Shown here: piece after piece, positions 50,196-62,400 of the stretch
Numbering within the stretch: position 1 is the first letter of the stretch
How the letters are laid out: the number at the start of each line of letters is the position of its first letter
Assembly (NCBI GenBank): GCA_028023455.1
Contig: JAQFVV010000023.1
Location: 2,473,501 to 2,537,500, forward strand
From: Epiperipatus broadwayi
Taxonomy: Eukaryota; Onychophora; Udeonychophora; Euonychophora; Peripatidae
DNA: 64,000 bases
Direction of reading: 5' to 3'
The notes under the pieces: model-generated
Database searches by the model: none
Seen by the model: the letters and a program-made list of their open reading frames with translations, nothing else
What the model was told of the DNA's origin: nothing
Position numbers and translations under genes: made by a program

Positions 50196-52922
50196 TGAAA
50201 CAGTAGGGTCTGCTTTGCAGATCTTCGTTTCACCTTTTCTCACCTACTTCCTACCCTCATACCTTAGTTTGAACCCCAATCTATCGTAGTGTGTCTGCAA
50301 TACACTTATATACCGAAAATCCCACCTAATTTTAAACCACGAGCACAATGCTCGTATTATATATATAACTTATTCCCAAATAAAATAAAATATTATGAAT
50401 TATGTATTTGTTCACATAATTTACATTTATTAAAAAGTAAGTTATATAAGTCGTAATTGAGCACACACTATGATATCCATTTTAAAACATATCAAAATTA
50501 TAAATTGTTAGTTATTTTGTTTGGATCTATTTACAAATATATTACTGTCGTAATATATTTTGATTTAAAATAAAATTCATTTAGTAAATATTCGTTTAGT
50601 AGATAGATTCAAATATTACAATTTAAAATAAAATAATTTTCGTTTTATTTAATAAAAATCATCCCAAATATTTCTGTTAAAATAAATGAGGGACAATAGT
50701 TTAATTATATAAGTTTATCTAAAAACAGCAGCTGTCCACTTAAGTTTTCTTTAATTAGTAGCAGTAATTTTAATTAAATCTAGTTTGTAATTCGAATGTC
50801 GACTGGGAAGTTAACAAAAGAAATTAATTAATGTTGAATTCCTTTAGACATTCGGATAGATTTAATTACAGCAGATAAGTCCAATAATTTTGTACGCTCC
50901 AGGGCAAGTCTATTGTTAAATTTTACTATAAAAAGGATGTTTTTCTTTTGTTCTCCATTCTAAGCTTCTAAAGAATTCTGAGTTGTAAAAAGGTTCTGAG
51001 TTATTCTAAGCTTTTAAAGAATTCTGAGTTGTCTAAAGGTTTCTGAGTTGTTCTAAAATTCTAATAATTTGCTAACCTTGACATGTCCGAGTAGAGGCGT
51101 TTAAGATGGCTATGTCCCCTTGGAATAGCCAGCCGCTGCTCCATACCATCAGAAATTATCACACGGACCCCGGAACTGCTGCTGCCGCTGCCAAAATATG
51201 AACATTCCAGATTTTGCTGCTGAATTATAAAACCTGCCGAACATCTACCTGCAAATGCTTCTCCAGAGGTAACCCAAATTAACCCAAGAGCTCTTGTGAT
51301 TCCTAACTAACATGCTATAGCTATTTAACATTGTTTTCTTATATTTCACAACTTCATTATGTATTTCTTTCATGTATTTAAATATACTCAACATTTTGCT
51401 CTCTATCCTTGGGTTAATATTTTCTATTTATAAAGCTTTCTTTTATTTTATTATGATAATGTGTCAGAATCGTCTTTGACCGAGTGAACTATTCCCTCTA
51501 TTGAAAGTAAGACGCCGCTATTAAGGCATATTTTAAATTTATAATTTTCCAATTTTATTATCTTGCAAATCACTCGTTCGAGGGCGATTCTTTTCTTTAA
51601 TGTAATATAATCACATAGTTTAAAATCTACATGCTATTGATTTTAATCTAATATAAGAGTATGTGCGAAGTCAATGATTTAAATGTGTCCCCAAATGCAT
51701 GATTGCGTATATAAATCTATACTTACTTTTCAAACCCGCAAGCATGCATTTTCTTATTTTAATTACCGTGTTCTACTTTAATTATAAAGTTCATCATTGA
51801 CGTCGAGAATGTGCGGACCCTTTTAAATGAATTTCAGGGAATTTGATTGGGCATTTCTCTTAATCCAAGTAAAACCCATTTAGTATGTTTTTATATACAC
51901 TAGTCTCATATTGCTGGTACATGAATTGGTTGTTGAGACCGCTTTGTTTTATTTTTCCAAGGATTCTTTACATGGCAAAGTCCGTTCTTTTCACTTATTG
52001 CAAGTTTCCAGGCAGAGGGTGTTCACCAATGACACCCCTGGGAATTAAACGCAATCGTCACACAGTCGCTAAGTTTCGGCTGTTCGTCAAAATACTTTCC
52101 TACGGGTTAGCGGTGAGATGCCCTCCGTAATTATTCCGGATCTTCAATATTGTTTCATTTTATATTTATTTTACAAAGCATCCGTGACTTAAACGAGTCA
52201 CACCCTCCAACTTTATAAATTCACTATCAGCAATACTGACCTCCCAATACAAATCTATTATTATTATTCTCAAATAAATGCTTTGATCCCATTCCCACGT
52301 TTGCTTAGTAAGCTTTAGTCCGTACTATTCTCGAAATCAATAAATATTTTAGAACATTTAATTTCAAATATTGTCTTAAACTTGTCTATTTACTCAAAGC
52401 ACCTCGCACATGTTCCTATCTTGTCAAGCACATTATCGTAATGCTATTAGCCCGAGGAATAGAATATATCACTCTGTTTTAAAACCTTTTGTCATTACTG
52501 AAATATAAATGCCAACAATTATTTAATACGCGTCCCTGTCTCATATAAGCAGACAGTGGCATTATATATATATTTATATAAATAAATTGTGTGAAATTAT
52601 TTAAAACTAAATTTGATCTCTTATTTTATTTGATTCCTATCACTGTCTCGGTCTATATATATATTTTCTGCATTTCTTTTGTAAATCCATAGACGTTAAT
52701 TAGCCACCCAAACTTATCTTAGTATAGAGTCTTTTGTTTCTCCCTGACCACCAGGCACCGGTAAAAGGTTATACTAGTTGTAGCATCAGATGCGTTATCA
52801 CGTAGGTGGCGCTGTGAAATTTGGACTTTAGATTCGAACTTAGTATATCTAGAAGGCAACCCCTCCTAGAATGTTCAGTTTAGTGTCTGGGGTTTGAATT
52901 ATGCAGTGTGTTAGCGAGATAG
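50196..52922 (+). mobile_element. Element C, right (3') LTR, running into an assembly gap
   Basis: The copy of 44,630-47,355 starts at TGAAACAGTAGGG and keeps the terminal hairpin, TATA box (50,927-50,936), the palindromic segments and the hairpin near 52,007-52,046. The last about 690 bp expected of a full LTR are not seen because of the N run at 52,923, so the 3' end and target duplication cannot be checked. Confidence 0.9.
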
Positions 52923-53422
52923 NNNNNNNNNNNNNNNNNNNNNNNNNNNNNNNNNNNNNNNNNNNNNNNNNNNNNNNNNNNNNNNNNNNNNNNNNNNNNN
53001 NNNNNNNNNNNNNNNNNNNNNNNNNNNNNNNNNNNNNNNNNNNNNNNNNNNNNNNNNNNNNNNNNNNNNNNNNNNNNNNNNNNNNNNNNNNNNNNNNNNN
53101 NNNNNNNNNNNNNNNNNNNNNNNNNNNNNNNNNNNNNNNNNNNNNNNNNNNNNNNNNNNNNNNNNNNNNNNNNNNNNNNNNNNNNNNNNNNNNNNNNNNN
53201 NNNNNNNNNNNNNNNNNNNNNNNNNNNNNNNNNNNNNNNNNNNNNNNNNNNNNNNNNNNNNNNNNNNNNNNNNNNNNNNNNNNNNNNNNNNNNNNNNNNN
53301 NNNNNNNNNNNNNNNNNNNNNNNNNNNNNNNNNNNNNNNNNNNNNNNNNNNNNNNNNNNNNNNNNNNNNNNNNNNNNNNNNNNNNNNNNNNNNNNNNNNN
53401 NNNNNNNNNNNNNNNNNNNNNN
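52923..53422. other. Assembly gap of exactly 500 N
   Basis: 500 consecutive N, a conventional placeholder for a gap of unknown length. It separates the element C LTR from the satellite; adjacency across it is an assembly claim. Frames reading across it are meaningless. Confidence 0.99.
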
Positions 53423-56400
53423 ACAATATTATATTTTGTGTGAATTTTTTCGTTGATTTTGTCATATTTAGATAGAATTAGCTAAATTATACTGAACTGC
53501 AATGTTAAAGTATTCAAATTCATCAATTTTTAGAAATTTGTAACCTGGCTGTATATTCAAGCTTAAAAAGCTATATGAGCATGCTGGTGTACAATATTAT
53601 ATTTTGTATGAATTTTTTCGTTGATTTTGTCATATTTAGGTAGAATTAGCTAAATTATACTGAACTGCAATGTTAAAGTATTCAAATTCATCAATTTTTA
53701 GAAATTTGTAACCTGGCTGTATATTCAAGCTTAAAAGCTATATGAGCATGCTGGTGTACAATATTATATTTTGTATGAAATTTTTTGTTGATTTTGTCAT
53801 ATTTAGGTAGAATTCGCTAAATTATACTGAAATGCAATGTTAAAGTATTCAAATTCATCAATTTTAAGAAATTTGTAATCTGGCTGTATATTCAAGCTTA
53901 AAAAGCTATATGAGCATGCTGGTGTACAATATTAAATTTTGTATGAATTTTTTCGTTGATTTTGTCATATTTAGGTAGAATTAGCTAAATTATACTGAAC
54001 TGCAATGTTAAAGTATTCAAATTCATCAATTTTTAAAAATTTGTAACCTGGCTGTATATTCAAGCTTAAAACGCTATATGAGCATGCTGGTGTACAATAT
54101 TATATTTTGTATGAATTTTTTCGTTGATTTTGTCATATTTAGGTAGAATTAGCTAAATTATACTGAACTGCAATGTTAAAGTATTCAAATTCATCAATTT
54201 TTAGAAATTTGTAACCTGGCTGTATATTCAAGCTTAAAACGCTATATGAGCATGCTGGTGTACAATATTATATTTTGTATGAAATTTTTTGTTGATTTTG
54301 TCATATTTAGGTAGAATTCGCTAAATTATACTGAAATGCAATGTTAAAGTATTCAAATTCATCAATTTTAAGAAATTTGTAATCTGGCTGTATATTCAAG
54401 CATAAAAAGCTATATGAGAATGCTGGTGTACAATATTATATTTTGTATGATTTTTTTCGTTCATTTTGTCATATTTAGGTAGAATTAGCTAAATTATACT
54501 GAACTGCAATGTTAAAGTATTCAAATTCATCAATTTTTAGAAATTTGTAACCTGGCTGTATATTCAAGCTTAAAAAGCTATATGAGCATGCTGGTGTACA
54601 ATATTATATTTTGTATGAATTTTTTCGTTGATTTTGTCATATTTAGGTAGAATTAGCTAAATTATACTGAACTGCAATGTTAAAGTATTCAAATGAATCA
54701 ATTTTTAGAAATTTGTAACCTGGCAGTATATTCAAGCTTAAAAAGCTATATGAGCATGCTGGTGTACAATCTTATATTTTGTATAAATTTTTTCGTTGAT
54801 TTTGTCATATTTAGGTAGAATTAGCTAAATTATACTGAACTGCAATGTTAAAGTATTCAAATTCATCAATTTTTAGAAATTTGTAACCTGGCTGTATATT
54901 CAAGCTTAAAAAGCTATATGAGCATGCTGGTGTACAATATTATATTTTGTATGAATTTTTTCGTTGATTTTGTCATATTTAGGTAGAATTAGCTAAATTA
55001 TACTGAACTGCAATGTTAAAGTATTCAAATTCATCAATTTTAAGAAATTTGTAATCTGGCTGTATATTCAAGCTTAAAAAGCTATATGAGCATGCTGGTG
55101 TACAATATTATATTTTGTATGAAATTTTTCGTTGATTTTGTCATATTTAGGTAGAATTCGCTAAATTATACTGAACTGCAATGTTAAAGTATTCAAATTC
55201 ATCAATTTTTAGAAATTTGTAACCTGGCTGTATATTCAAGCTTAAAAAGCTATATGAGCATTCTGGTGTACAATATTATTTTTTGTATGAATTTTTTCGT
55301 TGTCTTTGTCATAATTAGGTAGAATTAGCTAAATTATACTGAACTGCAATGTTAAAGTATTCAAATTCATCAATTTTAGGAAATTTGTAACCTGGCTGTA
55401 TATTCAAGCTTAAAACGCTATATGAGCATGATGGTGTACAATATTATATTTTGTATGAATTTTTTCGTTGATTTTGTCATATTTAGGTAGAATTAGCTAA
55501 ATTATACTGAACTGCAATGTTAAAGTATTCAAATTCATCAATTTTTAGAAATTTGTAACCTGGCTGTATATTCAAGCTTAAAACGCTATATGAGCATGCT
55601 GGTGTACATTATTATATTTTGTATGAATTTTTTCGCTGATTTTGTCATATTTAGGTAGAATTAGCTAAATTATACTGAACTGCAATGTTAAAGTATTCAA
55701 ATTCATCAATTTTTAGAAATTTGTAACCTGGCTGTATATTCAAGCTTAAAAAGCTATATGAGCATGCTGGTGTACAATATTATATTTTGTATGAATTTTT
55801 TCGTTGATTTTGTCATATTTAGATAGAATTAGCTAAATTATAATCAACTGCAATGTTAAAGTTTTCAAATTCATCAATTTTTAGAAATTTGTAACCTGGC
55901 TGTATATTCAAGCTTAAAAAGCTATATGAGCATGCTGGTGTACAATATTATATTTTGTATGAATTTTTTCGTTGATTTTGTCATATTTAGGTAGAATTAG
56001 CTAAATTATACTGAACTGCAATGTTAAAGTATTCAAATTCATCAATTTTTAGAAATTTGTAACCTGGCTGTATATTCAAGCTTAAAAAGCTATATGAGCA
56101 TGCTGGTGTACAATATTATATTTTGTATGAATTTTTTCGTTGATTTTGTCATATTTAGGTAGAATTAGCTAAATTATACTGAATTGCAATGTTAAAGTAT
56201 TCAAATTCATCAATTTTTAGAAATTTGTAACCTGGCTGTATATTCAAGCTTAAAAGCTATATGAGCATGCTGGTGTACAATATTATATTTTGTATGAAAT
56301 TTTTTGTTGATTTTGTCATATTTAGGTAGAATTCGCTAAATTATACTGAACTGCAATGTTAAAGTATTCAAATTCATCAATTTTTAGAAATTTGTAACCT

Positions 56401-59400
56401 GGCTGTATATTCAAGCTTAAAAAGCTATATGAGCATGCTGGTGTACAATATTATATTTTGTATGAATTTTTTCGTTGATTTTGTCATAATTAAGTAGAAT
56501 TAGCTAAATTATACTGAACTGCAATGTTAAAGTATTCAAATTCATCAATTTTTAGAAATTTGTATCCTGGCTGTATATTCAAGTTTAAAAAGCTATATGA
56601 GCATGCTGGTGTACAATATTATATTTTGTATGAATTTTTTCGTTGATTTCGTCATAATTAAGTAGAATTAGCTGAATTATACTGAACTGCAATGTTAAAG
56701 TATTCAAATTCATCAATTTTAAAAAATTTGTAATCTGGCTGTATATTCAAGCTTAAAAAGCTATATGAGAATGCTGGTGTACAATATTATATTTTGTATG
56801 AATTTTTTCGTTGATTTTGTCATATTTAGGTAGAATTAGCTAAATTATACTGAACTGCAATGTTAAAGTATTCAAATTCATCAATTTTTAGAAATTTGTA
56901 ACCTGGCTGTATATTCAAGTTTAAAACGCTATATGAGCATGCTGGTGTACAATATTATATTTTGCATGAATTTTTTTGTTGATTTTGTCATATTTAGGTA
57001 GAATTAGCTAAATTATACTGAACTGCAATGTTAAAGTATTCAAATTCATCAATTTTTAGAAATTTGTAACCTGGCTGTATATTCAAGCTTAAAAAGCTAT
57101 ATGAGCATGCTGGTGTACAATATTATATTTTGTATGAATTTTTTCGTTGATTTTGTCATATTTAGGTAGAATTAGCTAAATTATACTGAACTGCAATGTT
57201 AAAGTATTCAAATTCATCAATTTTTAGAAATTTGTAACCTGGCTGTATATTCAAGCTTAAAAAGCTATATGAGCATGCTGGTGTACAATATTATATTTTA
57301 TGTGAATTTTTTCGTTGATTTTGTCATATTTAGATAGAATTAGCTAAATTATAATCAACTGCAATGTTAAAGTTTTCAAATTCATCAATTTTTAGAAATT
57401 TGAAACCTGGCTGTATATTCAAGCTTAAAAAGCTATATGAGCATGCTGGTGTACAATATTAAATTTTGTATGAATTTTTTCGTTGATTTTGTCATATTTA
57501 GGTAGAATTAGCTAAATTATACTGAATTGCAATGTTAAAGTATTCAAATTCATCAATTTTTAGAAATTTGTAACCTGGCTGTATATTCAAGCTTAAAAGC
57601 TATATGAGCATGCTGGTGTACAATATTATATTTTGTATGAAATTTTTTGTTGATTTTGTCATATTTAGGTAGAATTCGCTAAATTATACTGAAATGCAAT
57701 GTTAAAGTATTCAAATTCATCAATTTTAAGAAATTTGTAATCTGGCTGTATATTCAAGCTTAAAAAGCTATATGAGAATGCTGGTGTACAATATTATATT
57801 TTGTATGATTTTTTTCGTTCATTTTGTCATATTTAGGTAGAATTAGCTAAATTATACTGAACTGCAATGTTAAAGTATTCAAATTCATCAATTTTTAGAA
57901 ATTTGTAACCTGGCTGTATATTCAAGCTTAAAAAGCTATATGAGCATGCTGGTGTACAATATTATATTTTGTATGAATTTTTTCGTTGATTTTGTCATAT
58001 TTAGGTAGAATTAGCTAAATTATACTGAACTGCAATGTTAAAGTATTCAAATTCATCAATTTTTAGAAATTTGTAACCTGGCTGTATATTCAAGCTTAAA
58101 ACGCTATATGAGCATGCTGGTGTACATTATTATATTTTGTATGAATTTTTTCGTTGATTTTGTCATATTTAGGTAGAATTAGCTAAATTATACTGAACTG
58201 CAATGTTAAAGTATTCAAATTCATCAATTTTTAGAAATTTGTAACCTGGCTGTATATTCAAGCTTAAAAAGCTATATGAGCATGCTGGTGTACAATATTA
58301 TATTTTGTATGAATTTTTTTCGTTGATTTTGTCATATTTAGGTAGAATTAGCTAAATTATACTGAACTGCAATGTTAAAGTATTCAAATTCATCAATTTT
58401 TAGAAATTTGTAACCTGGCTGTATATTCAAGCTTAAAAAGCTATATGAGCATGCTGGTGTACAATATTATATTTTGTATGAATTTTTTCGTTGATTTTGT
58501 CATATTTAGGTAGAATTAGCTAAATTATACTGAACTGCAATGTTAAAGTATTCAAATGCATCAATTTTTAGAAATTTGTAACCTGGCTGTATATTCAAGC
58601 TTAAAAAGCTATATGAGCATGCTGGTGTACAATATTATATTTTGTATGAATTTTTTCGTTGATTTTGTCATATTTAGGTAGAATTAGCTAAATTATACTG
58701 AACTGCAATGTTAAAGTATTCAAATTCATCAATTTTTAGAAATTTGTAACCTGGCTGTATATTCAAGCTTAAAAAGCTATATGAGCATGCTGGTGTACAA
58801 TATTATATTTTGTATAAATTTTTTCGTTGATTTTGTCATAATTAGGTAGAATTAGCTAAATTATACTGAACTGCAATGTTAAAGTATTCAAATTCATCAA
58901 TTTTAAGAAATTTGTAATCTGGCTGTATATTCAAGCTTAAAAAGCTATATGAGCATGCTGGTGTACAATATTATATTTTGTATGAATTTTTTCGTTGATT
59001 TTGTCATATTTAGGTAGAATTAGCTAAATTATACTGAACTGCAATGTTAAAGTATTCAAATTCATCAATTTTTAGAAATTTGTAACCTGGCTGTATATTC
59101 AAGCTTAAAAAGCTATATGAGCATGCTGGTGTACAATATTATATTTTGTATGAATTTTTTCGCTGATTTTGTCATATTTAGTTAGAATTAGCTAAATTAT
59201 ACTGAACGGCAATGTTAAAGTATTCAAATTCATCAATTTTTAGAAATTTGTAACCTGGCTGTATATTCAAGCTTAAAAAGCTATATGAGCATGCTGGTGT
59301 ACAATATTATATTTTGTATGAATTTTTTCGCTGATTTTGTCATATTTAGATAGAATTAGCTAAATTATAATCAACTGCAATGTTAAAGTTTTCAAATTCA

Positions 59401-62400
59401 TCAATTTTTAGAAATTTGTAACCTGGCTGTATATTCAAGCTTAAAAAGCTATATGAGCATGCTGGTGTACAATATTATATTTTGTATGAATTTTTTCGTT
59501 GATTTTGTCATATTTAGGTAGAATTAGCTAAATTATACTGAACTGCAATGTTAAAGTATTCAAATTCATCAATTTTTAGAAATTTGTAACCTGGCCGTAT
59601 ATTCAAGCTTAAAAAGCTATATGAGCATGCTGGTGTACAATGTTATATTTTGTATAAATTTTTTCGTTGATTTTGTCATAATTAAGTAGAATTAGCTAAA
59701 TTATACTGAAGTGCAATGTTAAAGTATTCAAATTCATCAATTTTTAGAAATTTGTATCCAGGCTGTATATTCAAGTTTAAAAAGCTATATGAGCATGCTG
59801 GTGTACAATATTATATTTTGTATGAATTTTTTCGTTGATTTCGTCATAATTAAGTAGAATTAGCTGAATTATACTGAACTGCAATGTTAAAGTATTCAAA
59901 TTCATCAATTTTTAGAAATTTGTAACCTGGCTGTATATTCAAGCTTAAAAAGCTATATGAGCATGCTGGTGTACAATATTATATTTTGTATGAATTTTTT
60001 CGTTGATTTTGTCATATTTAGGTAGAATTAGCTAAATGATACTGAACTGCAATGTTAAAGTATTCAAATTCATCAATTTTTAGAAATTTGTAACCTGGCT
60101 GTATATTCAAGTTTAAAACGCTAAATGAGCATGCTGGTGTACAATATTATATTTTGCATGAATTTTTTTGTTGATTTTGTCATATTTAGGTAGAATTAGC
60201 TAAATTATACTGAACTGCAATGTTAAAGTATTCAAATTCATCAATTTTTAGAAATTTGTAACCTGGCTGTATATTCAAGCTTAAAAAGCTATATGAGCAT
60301 GCTGGTGTACAATATTATATTTTGTGTGAATTTTTTCGTTGATTTTGTCATATTTAGATAGAATTAGCTAAATTATAATCAACTGCAATGTTAAAGTTTT
60401 CAAATTCATCAATTTTTAGAAATTTGTAACCTGGCTGTATATTCAAGCTTAAAAAGCTATATGAGCATGCTGGTGTACAATATTATATTTTGTATGAATT
60501 TTTTCGTTGATTTTGTCATATTTAGGTAGAATTCGCTAATTTATACTGAACTACAATGTTAAAGTATTCAAAATCATCAATTTTTAGATATTTGTAACCT
60601 GGCCGTATATTCAAGCTTAAAAAGCTATATGAGCATGCTGGTGTACAATATTATATTTTGTATAAATTTTTTCGTTGATTTTGTCATATTTAGGTAGAAT
60701 TAGCTAAATTATACTGAACTGCAATGTTAAAGTATTCAAATTCATCAATTTTTAGAAATTTGTAACCTGGCTGTATATTCAAGCTTAAAAAGCTATATGA
60801 GCATGCTGGTGTACAATATTATATTTTGTATGAATTTTTTCGTTGATTTTGTCATATTTAGGTAGAATTAGCTAAATTATACTGAACTGCAATGTTAAAG
60901 TATTCAAATTCATCAATTTTTAGAAATTTGTAACCTGGCTGTATATTCAAGCTTAAAAAGCTATATGAGCATGCTGGTGTACAATATTATATTTTGTATG
61001 AATTTTTTCGTTGATTTTGTCATAATTAGGTAGAATTAGCTAAATTATACTGAACTGCAATGTTAAAGTATTCAAATTCATCAATTTTAGGAAATTTGTA
61101 ACCTGGCTGTATATTCAAGCTTAAAACGCTATATGAGCATGATGGTGTACATTATTATATTTTGTATAAATTTTTTCGCTGATTTTGTCATATTTAGATA
61201 GAATTAGCTAAATTATACTGAACTGCAATGTTAAAGTATTCAAATTCATCAATTTTTAGAAATGTGTAACCTGGCTGTATATTCAAGCTTAAAACGCTAT
61301 ATGAGCTTGCTGGTGTACATTATTATATTTTGAATGAATTTTTCGCTGATTTTCTCATATTTAGATAGAATTAGCTAAATTATACTGAACTGCAATGTTA
61401 AACTATTTAAATTCATCAATTTTTAGAAATTTGTAACCTGGCTGTATATTCAAGCTTAAAACGCTATATGAGCATGCTGGTGTACATTATTATATTTTGT
61501 ATGAATTTTTTCGTTGATTTTGTCATAATTAGGTAGAATTAGCTAAATTATACTGAAGTGCAATGTTAAAGTATTCAAATTCATCAATTTTTAGAAATTT
61601 GTATCCTGGCTGTATATTCAAGTTTAAAAAGCTATATGAGCATGCTGGTGTACAATATTATATTTTGTATGAATTTTTTCGTTGATTTCGTCATAATTAA
61701 GTAGAATTAGCTGAATTATACTGAACTGCAATGTTAAAGTATTCAAATTCATCAATTTTAAAAAATTTGTAATCTGGCTGTATATTCAAGCTTAAAAAGC
61801 TATATGAGAATGCTGGTGTACAATATTAAATTTTGTACGAATTTTTTCGTTGATTTTGTCATATTTAGGTAGAATTAGCTAAATGATACTGAACTGCATT
61901 GTTAAAGTATTCAAATTCATCAATTTTTAAGAATTGGTAACCTGGCTGTATATTCAAGCTTAAAACGCTATATGAGCATGCTGGTGTACATTATTATATT
62001 TTATATGAATTTTTTCGCTGATTTTCTCATATTTAGGTAGAATTAGCTAAATTATACTGAACTGCAATGTTAAAGTATTCAAATTCATCAATTTTTAGAA
62101 ATTTGTAACCTGGCTGTATATTCAAGTTTAAAACGCTAAATGAGCATGCTGGTGTACAATATTATATTTTGCATGAATTTTTTTGTTGATTTTGTCATAT
62201 TTAGGTAGAATTAGCTAAATTATACTGAACGGCAATGTTAAAGTATTCAAATTCATCAATTTTTAGAAATTTGTAACCTGGCTGTATATTCAAGCTTAAA
62301 AAGCTATATGAGCATGCTGGTGTACAATATTATATTTTGTATGAATTTTTTCGTTGATTTTGTCATATTTAGGTAGAATTAGCTAAATTATACTGAACTG

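Noticed and set aside
52901-53465. Open frames on both strands crossing the gap
   Set aside because: They are made of N and have no sequence content.
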